Below are positions 41,780-51,480 of a stretch of DNA of 64,000 nucleotides, piece by piece. Location of the stretch: contig NZ_VBUI01000008.1 in the NCBI RefSeq assembly GCF_005780185.1, forward strand, positions 1-64,000. Direction: 5' to 3'. Both the position numbers and the translations under genes were made by a program. Every line of letters starts with the position of its first letter. The stretch's first letter is position 1. The notes under the pieces are model-generated. The model was not told the DNA's origin, made no database searches, and was given only the letters and a program-made list of their open reading frames with translations. Source of the stretch: Halomonas urmiana. GTDB taxonomy: Bacteria; Pseudomonadota; Gammaproteobacteria; Pseudomonadales; Halomonadaceae.

Positions 41780-42901
41780 TCAAGCGAGCCGCCGCTGGTT
41801 CTCCTGGTGGAAGAGCACGGCGCGACCCATGTCGACGCGCAGCGACAAGCGCTCTCCCGACGCCACAGGGCACTTGGGACCGACTCGCGCCGTGACCTCC
41901 GTCTCTCCCAGGGGAAGACGCAGCAGGATGTCCGCCCCAGTCGGTTCGACCACGCTGACCCGCGCCTCCAGCAGGGTGCCTTCGGCCTGTTCGCTCAGCC
42001 GCCGGTCCTCCTCGCTGAAGTGCTCGGGTCGCAGCCCCAGGATCAGCGGCTGGCCCACCTGTCCGGCCATGGCCGGGGTCTCACGGGAGACCGGCCATGG
42101 CAGCACCAGATCCGCCTCGCCGGGGGTGGCGATCCGCACGCGATAGTCGCCCGACTGTCCCTCCAGGATGGTGGCGACGAAGTTCATCGAGGGGGAGCCC
42201 ATGAAGCCTGCCACGAAGATGTCGACGGGATCGTTGTAGACCTCGTCCGGCGTGCCCAGCTGCAGGATGTGGCCATCGCGCATCACGGCGATGCGGTCCG
42301 CCAGGGTCATGGCCTCGATCTGGTCGTGGGTAACGTAGACGATGGTGGTGCCCAGGCGCTGGTGGAGCTTCTTGATCTCGGTGCGCATGTCGACGCGCAG
42401 CTTGGCGTCCAGGTTGGAGAGCGGCTCGTCGAAGAGGTAGACCGCGGGTTCCCGGGCCAGGGCCCGGCCCATGGCCACCCGCTGGCGCTGCCCCCCGGAG
42501 AGCTGGGAGGGCTTGCGGTCCAGCAGCGCGGTGATCTGCAGCAGGTCGGCCACCCGCTCCACCGCCGCCTCGCGCTCCTCCCTGGGCACCTTGCGCATCT
42601 CCAGGCCGAAGCTGATGTTCTGGCGCACCGTCATGCTCGGGTAGAGCGCATAGGACTGGAAGACCATGGCGATATCGCGCTCCGCCGGGGTGAGCCAGGT
42701 GACGTCACGATCGGCGATGTGGATCCGGCCATCGGTGACCGGCTCCAGGCCGGCGATGGCGTTCATCAGGGTCGACTTGCCGCACCCGGAGGGGCCGACC
42801 AGGATCAGGAATTCGCCGGACTCGATGGCCAGGCTGACGTCCTTGAGGACGCGTTCGTTGCCGAAGTCCTTGCGGACCTCGTGGATCTCGAGAGCTGACA
42901 T
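41780..42901 (-). CDS. gtsD: Sugar ABC transporter ATP-binding protein (CUT1, MalK/GtsD-like)
   Basis: Energises the GtsABC glucose-type importer. 373 aa. Walker A GPSGCGKST (36-44), LSGGQRQRVAMGRALAREP signature, Walker B AVYLFDEPLSNLDAKL and H-loop VYVTHDQIEAMT, followed by the C-terminal TOBE/regulatory domain (LGLRPEHF). Last gene of an operon whose order, kinase/regulator then binding protein, two permeases and ATPase, mirrors Pseudomonas gltR-gtrS-gtsABCD. The glucose assignment is inferred from that synteny. Confidence 0.92.
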   Translation of the reverse strand: MSALEIHEVRKDFGNERVLKDVSLAIESGEFLILVGPSGCGKSTLMNAIAGLEPVTDGRIHIADRDVTWLTPAERDIAMVFQSYALYPSMTVRQNISFGLEMRKVPREEREAAVERVADLLQITALLDRKPSQLSGGQRQRVAMGRALAREPAVYLFDEPLSNLDAKLRVDMRTEIKKLHQRLGTTIVYVTHDQIEAMTLADRIAVMRDGHILQLGTPDEVYNDPVDIFVAGFMGSPSMNFVATILEGQSGDYRVRIATPGEADLVLPWPVSRETPAMAGQVGQPLILGLRPEHFSEEDRRLSEQAEGTLLEARVSVVEPTGADILLRLPLGETEVTARVGPKCPVASGERLSLRVDMGRAVLFHQENQRRLA

Positions 42902-42951
42902 GACTACTTACCTTTGTTGTTCATCGACCGTCGGGTGAGGCGGCGGCCCGC

Positions 42952-43830
42952 TCACCCCTTGACGGACCCCGCGGTGAGCCCGCGCACGAAGTACTTGCCG
43001 GCCAACACATAGACCACCAGGGTCGGTAGCGCCGCGATCATGGCGGCGGCCATGTCGACGTTGTACTCGCGCACCCCCGTCGAGGTGTTGACCAGATTGT
43101 TCAGGGCCACCGTCACCGGCTGGGTGTCATGGGCCGAGAAGGCCACCCCGAACAGGAAGTCGTTCCAGATCTGGGTGAACTGCCAGATCACCGAGACCAC
43201 GATGATCGGTGCCGAGACCGGCAGCAGGATGCGCCAGAAGATGCGGAAGAAGCCCGCGCCATCCAGCTTGGCCGCCGACACCAGTTCGGTGGGGACCGCC
43301 ACGTAGAAGTTACGGAAGAACAGGGTGGTGAAGGCGATGCCGAAGATCACATGGACCAGGATCAGTCCTGCCCGAGAGCTGGAGAGCCCCAGCCAGCCCA
43401 GCGTCTGGGCCATGGGCAGCAGCACCACCTGGAAGGGGATGAAGCAGCCGAACAGCATCAGTGCGAAGAGCAGCTCCGAGCCCCGGAAGCGCCACTTGGT
43501 CAGGGCATAGCCGTTAAGGGCGCCGATCACCGTGGAGATCGCCACCGCCGGGATCACGATGGCGAAGGAGTTCCAGAAGTAGCCGCCCACGCCCTCGCAG
43601 CGCATGCCGGTGCAGGCCTCGCCCCAGGCCTTGGCCCAGGGGGCCAGGGTCGGCGACTGCGGCAGCGCCAGCAGGCTGCCGGCGCTGATCTCGTCCAGGG
43701 GCTTCATTGATGTGATCAGCATCACCGCCAGCGGCAGCAGGTAGAAGAGCGCGGCCAGCAGCAGCGCGGCATAGAGGGCCAGGCGCGCCAGTCGGGCGCC
43801 GGGCGTGCGGCGTCGAATCACGTTATCCAT
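42952..43830 (-). CDS. gtsC: Sugar ABC transporter permease (MalG/GtsC-like)
   Basis: One of two membrane subunits of the importer. 292 aa, six helices, with the cytoplasmic EAA loop ELVSAAKLDGAGFFRIFWRI that contacts the ATPase. Its ATG overlaps the gtsB stop by 8 bases, so the two permeases are coupled and made in equal amounts. A 50-base gap separates it from gtsD. Confidence 0.92.
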   Translation of the reverse strand: MDNVIRRRTPGARLARLALYAALLLAALFYLLPLAVMLITSMKPLDEISAGSLLALPQSPTLAPWAKAWGEACTGMRCEGVGGYFWNSFAIVIPAVAISTVIGALNGYALTKWRFRGSELLFALMLFGCFIPFQVVLLPMAQTLGWLGLSSSRAGLILVHVIFGIAFTTLFFRNFYVAVPTELVSAAKLDGAGFFRIFWRILLPVSAPIIVVSVIWQFTQIWNDFLFGVAFSAHDTQPVTVALNNLVNTSTGVREYNVDMAAAMIAALPTLVVYVLAGKYFVRGLTAGSVKG

Positions 43831-44752
43831 GCTTGCGGCTCCTCAGCTCCGAGTAGAGATAGGGAATCAGGATCGCCAGCACGCCGCCCAGCATCAGCAT
43901 GGCGCTGGCCGAGCCCAGGCCGACCTGCGCCCGGGTGAAGGCGTGGGTGTACATGAAGGTGGCCGGCAGGTCGGAGGCATAGCCGGGGCCGCCGCCGGTC
44001 AGGGCCACCACCAGGTCGAAGCTCTTGATGGCGATGTGGGCGAGGATCATCACCGCACTGAACATCACCGGCCTCAGGCAGGGGATCACCACCCGCCAGT
44101 AGATGCGCGGCAGGCTGCCGCCGTCGAGCTGGGCGGCCTTGATGATGCTGTCGTCGATGCCGCGCAGTCCCGCCAGGAACAGCGCCATGACGAACCCGGA
44201 GGCCTGCCAGACCGCGGCGATCACCAGGGTGTAGACCGCCATGTCGGGATCGATCAGCCAGTCGAAGGTGAAGGACTCGAAGCCCCAGCTGCGCACCATG
44301 GCCTGGAGGCCGAGCCCGGGGTTGAGCAGCCACTTCCAGACCACCCCGGTCACGATGAAGGAGAGCGCCATGGGATAGAGGTAGATCGTGCGCAGGGTGC
44401 CCTCGCGGCGGATGCGCTGGTCGAGCAGGATGGCCAGGAAGGCCCCCAGCACCAGGCAGATCACCACGAAGAGGCCGCCGAAGATCACCAGGTTGGTGGA
44501 GGCGACCCACCAGCGCTCGTTCTCCATCAGCCGGCCGTACTGGGCGAAGCCGATGAAGTCGTAGCTCGGCAGCATGCGCGAGCTGGTCAGCGAGAGGATG
44601 AAGGTCCACAGCATGAAGCCATAGACGAAGAACAGCGAGATGGCGACGGAGGGAGCCAGCACCAGGCGTGGCAGCCAGTCCTGGAGGCGGCCGGACGACG
44701 AGCGCCGGCTCGCCGCCCGCCCCTCCTGCCGGAGGGAGGTCGAGAGTGTCAT
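43823..44752 (-). CDS. gtsB: Sugar ABC transporter permease (MalF/GtsB-like)
   Basis: Second membrane subunit, 309 aa, six helices. EAA loop is GIDDSIIKAAQLDGGSLPRI. The start at 44752 follows GAGGA by about 8 bases; upstream frame extensions run through a GC palindrome and are not used. The 64-base gap from gtsA contains a 22-base perfect palindrome, likely a hairpin that keeps gtsA mRNA levels above those of the permeases. Confidence 0.92.
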   Translation of the reverse strand: MTLSTSLRQEGRAASRRSSSGRLQDWLPRLVLAPSVAISLFFVYGFMLWTFILSLTSSRMLPSYDFIGFAQYGRLMENERWWVASTNLVIFGGLFVVICLVLGAFLAILLDQRIRREGTLRTIYLYPMALSFIVTGVVWKWLLNPGLGLQAMVRSWGFESFTFDWLIDPDMAVYTLVIAAVWQASGFVMALFLAGLRGIDDSIIKAAQLDGGSLPRIYWRVVIPCLRPVMFSAVMILAHIAIKSFDLVVALTGGGPGYASDLPATFMYTHAFTRAQVGLGSASAMLMLGGVLAILIPYLYSELRSRKHG

Positions 44753-44777
44753 GGGAGGAGTCCTCGTGGATGAACAC

Positions 44778-44799
44778 GGGCGCCGCCGCGGCGGCGCCC
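44778..44799. other. 22-base perfect palindrome between gtsA and gtsB
   Basis: Every base from 44778 to 44799 pairs with its mirror, giving a very GC-rich hairpin immediately after the binding-protein gene. Hairpins in this position in malE-type operons protect the upstream message. There is no T-run. Confidence 0.85.
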
Positions 44800-44816
44800 C
44801 GGGCCCGCGGCGGGTC

Positions 44817-46097
44817 CTAGTAGGCGGCCTGGGCCGTGTTGACCATGCGCCGGGCGGCCTCCTCGGCCTCCATGTCACTGTCGTTGAAGTAGTTGGTGAC
44901 GACATCGAAGATGGCGCCCTGGACCGCGGCCCGCACGGCCATGCCATGGGCCATGCTGGGCACCAGCCCACCCTCGTCGGCGGTCCGCTGGAAGTCGGCC
45001 AGCGACTGCTGGGCGCAGCGGTCGAACTCGCTCATGTCCAGGTCGGGGCGCGCCGGGATCGACCCCTTGGCCATGTTGAAGGCCTTCTGGAAGGTCGGTT
45101 CCAGCACCAGTCGCGCCAGGTCCTCCTGGGCCTCGCGCTCACCCTCATCGCTGACCCGGAACATCGCTAGGCTGTCGATGTTGAAGGTGAAGGCGTCCTG
45201 AGTGCCAGGGGCCGGCGCACAGAGGTAGTCCTCGCCGGCGGTCAGGCCCGCGGCGGTGAACTCGCCCTTGGCCCAGTCGCCCATCAGCTGCATGGCGGCA
45301 TCGCCCTCGATGACCATGGAGGTGGCGATGTTCCAGTCGCGGCCGGACATGTCGTCGTCCATCAGTTCGCGCAGGCGCTTGAAGGTCGAGAGCGCCTCGA
45401 TCATCGGCTCGCCACCCAGGGCCTCGGGATCCAGGTCGACCAGGGCACGACGGTAGTAGTCGGTGCCGGCGGTAGCCAGCACGATATCCTCGAAGAGGGT
45501 GGCGTCCTGCCAGGCCTGGCCGCCATGGGCCAGCGGTATGTAGCCTGCCTCGCGCAGCGGCTCGGCGGCCGCGAACAGCTCGTCGAGGGTGGCGGGCATC
45601 TCGACCCCGGCATCGTCGAGCACCTCGGGATTGGCCCACAGCCAGTTGACGCGATGGACGTTGACCGGCACCGCCACGTAATGGCCGTCATGCCGCATGA
45701 CCTCGGCCACGGTCTCGGGCAGCAGCGTCTCCCACTGCTGGGCCTCGGCCACGCCGTCGAGGTCGCCCAGCAGGCCAAGCTCGCCCCACTCCTGGATCTC
45801 CGGCCCCTTGATCTGGGCCGCAGAGGGCGGGTTGCCGGACATGGCGCGGGACTTCAGCACGGTCATGGCGGTCTCGCCGCCGCCACCGGCCACCGCGAAG
45901 TCCTCCCAGGTGTGTCCCTCGTCCTCCATCAGCTCCTTGAGCACGTTGGCCGCCTGGGCTTCGCCGCCGGAGGTCCACCAGTGCAGGACCTCGACATCGC
46001 CGGCCTGGACGCTGGAGAGGGTCAGGGATGCCGCCAGGCCGGTGGCCAGGGCGAGCACGGTCTTGCGGGGGGACGGGAGTCGCTTGGATGCGTGCAT
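44817..46097 (-). CDS. gtsA: Periplasmic sugar-binding protein (GtsA/GltB-like)
   Basis: Solute-binding protein, probably glucose or mannose. 426 aa. Signal peptide (basic [12 protein letters not shown], hydrophobic [13 protein letters not shown], cleaved near VQAG). Mature protein starts [19 protein letters not shown] and carries the SBP_bac_1 pattern [20 protein letters not shown]. Close in character to Pseudomonas GltB/GtsA. AGGAAG precedes the ATG. A 113-base gap from the sensor kinase gene probably carries its own promoter. Confidence 0.92.
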   Translation of the reverse strand: MHASKRLPSPRKTVLALATGLAASLTLSSVQAGDVEVLHWWTSGGEAQAANVLKELMEDEGHTWEDFAVAGGGGETAMTVLKSRAMSGNPPSAAQIKGPEIQEWGELGLLGDLDGVAEAQQWETLLPETVAEVMRHDGHYVAVPVNVHRVNWLWANPEVLDDAGVEMPATLDELFAAAEPLREAGYIPLAHGGQAWQDATLFEDIVLATAGTDYYRRALVDLDPEALGGEPMIEALSTFKRLRELMDDDMSGRDWNIATSMVIEGDAAMQLMGDWAKGEFTAAGLTAGEDYLCAPAPGTQDAFTFNIDSLAMFRVSDEGEREAQEDLARLVLEPTFQKAFNMAKGSIPARPDLDMSEFDRCAQQSLADFQRTADEGGLVPSMAHGMAVRAAVQGAIFDVVTNYFNDSDMEAEEAARRMVNTAQAAY

Positions 46098-46210
46098 GAC
46101 GTGGCTTCCTCGTGTCGTATTGTTATGGCCCCCGGCGCACCGGGATATCGACACGCTACGCCAGTCGTCGCGCGAAGGGGCGTTACCGAGTCCTGCAAAG
46201 TGTTCGCCCT

Positions 46211-47704
46211 TTATTGCAGGTCGGTAACATTGGCCTGGCGAGGCAGAATCAGGGTCACCAGCAGCCCGCCACCGGGCGCATCGGCGAGACCGATGTCGCC
46301 GCCGTGGGCCCGCACGATATGCCGGGCGATCCCGAGCCCCAGGCCGCTGCCACCGGTGTGCCGACTGCGCGAGGGCTCCAGGCGCACGAAGGGGGAGAAG
46401 ACCCGCTCGCGCTGCCCCTCGGGAATGCCGGGGCCATGGTCGCGAAGGGTGATGACCAGCCGGTCCGGGGCATCCTCGAGCCGCACCTCGGCGCGTCGCC
46501 CGTAGAACAGCGCGTTCTCCAGCAGGTTGGCCAGGCAGCGCCTGAGGGCCAGCGGCTTGGCGGCAATGGGCGCCGCGCTCCCCTCGATGACCACCTCGCC
46601 GCCGTGCAGGCGCAGGTCGGCCGCCAGGTCGTTTAGCAGGGTGTCGGGCTCGACCATGGCGACCTGCTCCTGGAGGTCCAGCCCCTTGACCGAGGCCAGC
46701 GCCCCCTTGACCAGCGCATCCAGCTCGTCGAGGGAGGCGCAGAAGCGCGCCCGCTGGCCGGGGTCGTCGAGCATCTCGGCGCGCAGGCGCATCCGCGTGA
46801 TCGGCGTCTTGAGGTCGTGGGAGATCGCCGCGAAGAGCCGCTCGCGCTCCTCTACCTGCTCGCGGATGCGTCGCTGCATGCGGTTGAAGGCCACGGCCGT
46901 GGCCACCACCTCGCGGGGCCCGGTCTCGCGCAGGGGCGGCGCATCGAGGTCGTCGCCCAGCTGGCGGGCGGCCCGCGAGAGCCGCGAGAGCGGTCGCGTC
47001 ATGCTGCGAATGCCCAGCAGCGAGAGCCCCAGCACGGTGAGCAGCACCATCAACCCGGCCAGCAGGCGCTCACCGGAGAGCCAGGCGCGCTCCTCGAACA
47101 CCTCGGCGATCGGCAGGATGGTGGCCAGGTAGAGCCAGGTCCTGGGCTCGAGCTCGAGCTGTACGACCAGTATCGGCGGCGAGAGGGGCTCCATCAGCAG
47201 GCTGTGCTGCCCCCAACGTGGCGGCAGGTCCTTCAGCAGCACCTCATTGTTGAAGACGCGCAGGGTCTCGGGGCGGGAGAACTCCACCCTCACCGCGTCG
47301 ATGTCGAGCTGCTCGGTGAGGATGCGGCGGAAGGTCTCCACCACCAGGGCCTTCTCGGGCCCGTCGCCGATGTCGGCCACGTCGAGGCGCTTCTCGTTGA
47401 CGCTGACGAAGAAGCGGGACCCGCCCATCTCGCGCAGCTGGTCCAGGACGATATGCCGGTATTCCCTCGGCAGCGAGCGGAAGAAGCGCATGGTGGACGC
47501 CACGCTGAAGGCGACATTGCTCGACAGCTCCTCGAGCTGGGCCAGGCGGCTGTCGCGCACCTGGGACGTCCAGATCACGTAGCTGGCGAGCTGGGCGGCC
47601 AGCACCCCGACCACCATGATCAGCACGAAACGTCCGCGCAGGGTGCCCGGCAGGCCGCGCGCCAGCCGGCGGCGCAGCCGCCGCCACCGGCCGTCGGTGG
47701 TCAC
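46211..47704 (-). CDS. gtrS: Sensor histidine kinase (GtrS-like)
   Basis: Membrane kinase partner of GltR; in Pseudomonas GtrS senses glucose catabolites in the periplasm. 497 aa: helix 20-45, periplasmic domain of about 130 residues, second helix near 190-215, HAMP, HisKA with the phosphorylated His in [17 protein letters not shown] (near 294), and HATPase with [24 protein letters not shown] and [14 protein letters not shown]. The GTG start at 47704 overlaps the response-regulator stop (GTGA). The ligand is not determinable here. Confidence 0.9.
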   Translation of the reverse strand: MTTDGRWRRLRRRLARGLPGTLRGRFVLIMVVGVLAAQLASYVIWTSQVRDSRLAQLEELSSNVAFSVASTMRFFRSLPREYRHIVLDQLREMGGSRFFVSVNEKRLDVADIGDGPEKALVVETFRRILTEQLDIDAVRVEFSRPETLRVFNNEVLLKDLPPRWGQHSLLMEPLSPPILVVQLELEPRTWLYLATILPIAEVFEERAWLSGERLLAGLMVLLTVLGLSLLGIRSMTRPLSRLSRAARQLGDDLDAPPLRETGPREVVATAVAFNRMQRRIREQVEERERLFAAISHDLKTPITRMRLRAEMLDDPGQRARFCASLDELDALVKGALASVKGLDLQEQVAMVEPDTLLNDLAADLRLHGGEVVIEGSAAPIAAKPLALRRCLANLLENALFYGRRAEVRLEDAPDRLVITLRDHGPGIPEGQRERVFSPFVRLEPSRSRHTGGSGLGLGIARHIVRAHGGDIGLADAPGGGLLVTLILPRQANVTDLQ

Positions 47705-48426
47705 GGCAGGACCTCGACCCGGGCGGTGAGCACATAGCCCGCCCCGCGCACCGTGCGGATCAGCTGGGAGTGCTGGGCGTCCTCGCCGAGACGCTGTCGC
47801 AGGCGACACACGTGCACGTCAATGGAGCGGTCCAGGGGCGGCGCCGGTCGCCCGCGGGTCAGCTCGAAGAGCGCGTCCCGCGACAGCACCTGCTCGGGAT
47901 GCTCGAGGAACACCTGCAGCAGCTGGAAGTCTGCGCCGGACAGCGGGATGTGCTGCCCCTCGGCGTCCACCAACTCGCGGGTCAAGCGATCCAGTCGCCA
48001 GTCACCGAAGGCTACCAGCCGCGCCTGAGCGGGATCCGCCGGCTCCTGCTGGCCCCTGGCGCGACGCAGCACGGCCTTGATCCTCGCCAGCAGCTCGCGG
48101 GGGTTGAAGGGCTTGCCGAGGTAGTCGTCGGCGCCCAGCTCCAGGCCCAGGATGCGGTCGGTCTCGTCGGCGCTGGCGGTCAGCATGATGATCGGCACGT
48201 CGCTGTGGCGACGCAGGTCCCGGCAGATCGTGAAGCCGTCGTCGCCGGGCATCATCAGGTCCACGATCAGCAAGTCCGGGGTCTCGACCTCCAGCAGCCG
48301 ACGCAGCGCCTCGGCGTCCTCGGCCATTAGGGCGCGCATGCCATGGCGGCCGAGGTAGTCGGCCAGCAGCTCGCGGATCTCGGGGTCGTCGTCGACCACG
48401 ATCAGGGTAGCGGGTGTGGTGGTCAT
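47701..48426 (-). CDS. gltR: OmpR-family response regulator (GltR-like)
   Basis: Transcription regulator. 241 aa. Receiver domain with acidic pocket VVDDDPEIREL, phospho-acceptor Asp56 (LLIVDLMMPGDDG) and conserved Lys in LGKPFNPREL, then a winged-helix Trans_reg_C domain. Overlaps the HAD gene stop by ATGA and the kinase start by GTGA. By synteny it is predicted to control gtsABCD. Confidence 0.92.
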   Translation of the reverse strand: MTTTPATLIVVDDDPEIRELLADYLGRHGMRALMAEDAEALRRLLEVETPDLLIVDLMMPGDDGFTICRDLRRHSDVPIIMLTASADETDRILGLELGADDYLGKPFNPRELLARIKAVLRRARGQQEPADPAQARLVAFGDWRLDRLTRELVDAEGQHIPLSGADFQLLQVFLEHPEQVLSRDALFELTRGRPAPPLDRSIDVHVCRLRQRLGEDAQHSQLIRTVRGAGYVLTARVEVLP

Positions 48427-49232
48427 GGCAGCGGCCTCAGGTCGAAGCGCGCGCGCAGCCGCTCGGCCACGCCCTGGCGGTCGTGATGGCCGATGCCGGC
48501 GGCCTCGGGCACCCGGTCGGCCAGCGCCGGGTGGGCATTGGCCATCACGTGGGCCTCCCCGGCCAGGGTCAGCATCTCAGTGTCGTTGAGGTTGTCGCCG
48601 AAGGCCAGGCAGTCCTCGCGGCCGAGCCCCAGGGAGTCGAGCAGCGTGGCGAGCGCGGTGCCCTTGTTGACCCCGCCGGCCATGATCTCCAGCGAGGTGT
48701 CCATCGAGTACGTCAGGTGCAAGCGCTCGCCGTGGCGGGCACGGATCGTCGCCTCCAGCCGCCTCACCTCGCCCGGGTCGCCGATGTAGAGCACCTTGCC
48801 GACGCCCTCCCCGTGCCGCTCGGCGGGGTCGGCGACCCGATAGCCGAAGCCGGTGTGGGCGTGTAGCGCCAGCAGCCCGGGCGCCTCCGCATCGATCAGC
48901 CACTCGTCGTCGTGATAGAGGTTGAGGCGCACCTCGGGATGGCGCGGCAGGGCGATCAGCTCCCGGGCCAGGGAGGCGTCCAAGTGGCGGGAGGCGACCA
49001 GGCGGTCCTCGGGGTCGTGGAGGTAGGCCCCGTTGGTGCTGATCACGTGCACCGGCACGCCGAGCCGCTCCCGGAAGCGCTGCATGTCCCGGAAATGGCG
49101 CCCCGAGGCGAAGGCCAGGTGGTGGCCCCGCCCGGCCAGGGCGCGCAGCGTCTCGACGGTGGTCGGGTGAAGGTCATGGTCGGCCCCGAGCAGGGTGCCG
49201 TCGAGGTCGGAGACGATCAGTCGAGGGGTCAT
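48423..49232 (-). CDS. Cof-type HAD-IIB sugar-phosphatase-like protein
   Basis: HAD hydrolase, likely a sugar or nucleotide phosphatase. 269 aa. Motif I DLDGTLLG (Asp9/Asp11), an α/β cap of the C2B type, and motif IV GDNLNDTEMLTLAGEAHVMA. It is the first gene of the HAD-gltR-gtrS unit, with ATGA coupling. The link to sugar uptake is suggestive but substrate is unknown. Confidence 0.88.
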   Translation of the reverse strand: MTPRLIVSDLDGTLLGADHDLHPTTVETLRALAGRGHHLAFASGRHFRDMQRFRERLGVPVHVISTNGAYLHDPEDRLVASRHLDASLARELIALPRHPEVRLNLYHDDEWLIDAEAPGLLALHAHTGFGYRVADPAERHGEGVGKVLYIGDPGEVRRLEATIRARHGERLHLTYSMDTSLEIMAGGVNKGTALATLLDSLGLGREDCLAFGDNLNDTEMLTLAGEAHVMANAHPALADRVPEAAGIGHHDRQGVAERLRARFDLRPLP

Positions 49233-49342
49233 GGAGCCATCCGCATGTCAGAGAGCTCAAGGCTACCGCTCCCCCCCGCCGCTGTCTTCCCCGCCGGCGC
49301 CGACGCAATCGCTTGATTCCACGTCGGGACCTCCATCGGCGT

Positions 49343-49371
49343 TTGGCGGAGGGGTCGCGAATCCGTATAGT
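49343..49371 (+). promoter_or_regulatory. rnb: Sigma-70 promoter of the RNase II gene
   Basis: TTGGCG at 49343-49348, a 17-base spacer and TATAGT at 49366-49371. About 30 bases upstream of the rnb ATG. A convincing match in both boxes and spacing. Confidence 0.75.
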
Positions 49372-49401
49372 AGCCCCCCTACTCGCCAACCGATCGTGAC
49401 C

Positions 49402-51342
49402 ATGCTGCAGAACAATTCGGCGCTTGCTCAGCTCAAGCAGAAGATCCGCGACAACACCCCTCGCGTAGAGGGCGTGATCAAGGCCACCGACCGGGGCTTC
49501 GGCTTCCTCGAGACCGACGACGGTGACTCCTATTTCGTGCCGCCCCCCGCCATGAAGCAGGTGCTGCACGGCGATCGCGTCGCGGCCGTCCTCCACGAGG
49601 AGGGCGACAAGAAGTCGGTGGAGCCCGATACCCTGATCGAAACCGGCATGGAGCGCTTCATCGCCCGCGTGCAGAAGCGCGACGGTCGCCTGGCGGTGAT
49701 CCCCGATCATCCCACGATGAACACCCCGCTGAAGGCGCGCATCAAGCGCAGCCTCGACGAGGCGAGCATCGGTGACGGCGACTGGGTCGTGGCCCGCCTG
49801 GTGCGCCACCCCCTCAAGCCCGACGATCGCGCCTTCTTCACCCAGATCGATGAGCTGGTGGCCAAGACCGACGATCCCGCCGTGCCGTGGCGCGTGACCC
49901 TGGCGCGCCACGCCCTCGAGCAGGAGTGCCCGGATGCCGGCGACGACTGGCCGCTGCGCGACGAGGGCCTCGAGCGCGAGGACCTGACCACCGAGCCGTT
50001 CTTCACCATCGACGGCGAGAAGACCCGGGACATGGATGACGCCCTGCGCATCCGGACCCGCGAGGATGGCGGCTGGTCGCTGAGCGTGGCCATCGCCGAC
50101 CCCACCGCCTACGTGGAAGAGGGTCACGCCGCCGATCTGGAGGCGCGCACCCGGGCCTTCACCGTCTACCTGCCGGGCCAGAACGTCACCATGCTGCCCG
50201 AGCAGCTGGCCGATGACCTCTGCTCGCTATGGCAGGACCGGGACCGGCCGGTGCTGGCCTGCACCCTGGAGATCGGCGCCGACGGCAGCCTCGGCGACTA
50301 CCGCTTCTTCGCCGCCACCGCCCGCTCCCACGCCAAGCTCGCCTACGATCGGGTCTCCGACTGGCTCGAGGGCCAGGGCGACTGGGCACCGGACGCGGCG
50401 ATCGGCGACCAGCTCAAGGCCCTGGCGGCCATGACCGAGGCGCGCAGCGCCTGGCGCGCGGCCCACGCCCTGGTGTTCAAGGACCGTCCCGACTTCGTCT
50501 TCGACCTGGACGACGCCGGCAACGTGCTGGACATCCGCACCGAGCATCGGCGCATCGCCAACCGCATGATCGAGGAGTCGATGATCGCCGCCAACGCCTG
50601 CTGCGCGCACCTGCTTTCCGAACACGTCGGCCACGGCATCTTCAACGTCCACCGCGCCTTCGAGCCCGAGAAGGCCGAGGCCGCCCAGGAGTTCCTGGCC
50701 GAACAGGACATCCAGGTGGAGCACGAGCAACTCACCGAGCTGTCGCGCTACACCGAGCTCAAGCGCGAGCTCGAGGGCCGCGACGACGCCTGGCTCGACG
50801 CGCGCCTGCGCCGCTTCCAGGGCTTCACCAGCATGTCGGCGCAGCCCGGTCCGCACTTCGGCCTCGGCCTCGCCGCCTACGCCACCTGGACCTCGCCGAT
50901 CCGCAAGTACGGCGACATGGTCAACCACCGCCTGATCAAGCGGGTGCTCAAGGGCGAGCAGGCCCCGGCCGAGGCCAGCCAGGCGCTCACCGAGCAGCTC
51001 ACCGAGCGGCGCCGGCTGAACCGCATGGCCGAGCGCGATGTCAAGGACTGGCTCTACGTGCGCTACCTGACGCCCGCGGCCGAGGCCGGTGAGACCTTCG
51101 AGGCCGAGATCATCGCCATCAACCGCGGCGGCATGCGGGTGCGCCTGACCGCCAACGGCGCCACCGCCTTCATCCCGGCCCCGCTGATGCACAGCGACCG
51201 CAAGAAGGTGGCGATCGATGACAAGGATGGCCGCATCCAGATCGAGGGCGAGGAGCGCTTCAAGCTTGGCGACGTCATCCGCGTGACGCTGACCGAGGCC
51301 CGCGAGGAGACCCGCTCGCTGGTCGGCCGCCCCGCGGTCTGA
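49402..51342 (+). CDS. rnb: Exoribonuclease II
   Basis: 3'-to-5' processive RNA hydrolase acting on single-stranded RNA. 646 aa, like E. coli RNase II (644). N-terminal cold-shock domains (LAQLKQKIRDNTPRVEGVIK, then GFGFLETDDGDSYFVPPP), RNB catalytic core with the acidic cluster IDGEKTRDMDDALRI near 204-218, and a C-terminal S1 domain. Length and N-terminus favour rnb over RNase R. The ribosome site is weak; ATG 49402 is chosen by alignment with the E. coli start. A hairpin follows at 51382. Confidence 0.94.
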   Translation: MLQNNSALAQLKQKIRDNTPRVEGVIKATDRGFGFLETDDGDSYFVPPPAMKQVLHGDRVAAVLHEEGDKKSVEPDTLIETGMERFIARVQKRDGRLAVIPDHPTMNTPLKARIKRSLDEASIGDGDWVVARLVRHPLKPDDRAFFTQIDELVAKTDDPAVPWRVTLARHALEQECPDAGDDWPLRDEGLEREDLTTEPFFTIDGEKTRDMDDALRIRTREDGGWSLSVAIADPTAYVEEGHAADLEARTRAFTVYLPGQNVTMLPEQLADDLCSLWQDRDRPVLACTLEIGADGSLGDYRFFAATARSHAKLAYDRVSDWLEGQGDWAPDAAIGDQLKALAAMTEARSAWRAAHALVFKDRPDFVFDLDDAGNVLDIRTEHRRIANRMIEESMIAANACCAHLLSEHVGHGIFNVHRAFEPEKAEAAQEFLAEQDIQVEHEQLTELSRYTELKRELEGRDDAWLDARLRRFQGFTSMSAQPGPHFGLGLAAYATWTSPIRKYGDMVNHRLIKRVLKGEQAPAEASQALTEQLTERRRLNRMAERDVKDWLYVRYLTPAAEAGETFEAEIIAINRGGMRVRLTANGATAFIPAPLMHSDRKKVAIDDKDGRIQIEGEERFKLGDVIRVTLTEAREETRSLVGRPAV

Positions 51343-51381
51343 GCCTCCCCCGGCGGGCGTGACCCGCCAGGCGTGAACGAA

Positions 51382-51405
51382 GACGGCGACCCTCGGGTCG
51401 CCGTC
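51382..51405 (+). terminator. rnb: Hairpin after rnb
   Basis: GACGGCGACCC / GGGTCGCCGTC (51382-51392 with 51395-51405). Its T-poor tail makes it a terminator candidate only. Confidence 0.55.
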
Positions 51406-51480
51406 CTGCGTTGCGCCTGTCGCAAAACTGTCGCACGGCCGCCCTAGGCTGGCAGGACACGTCAGCGCCAGGAGGGCTCC

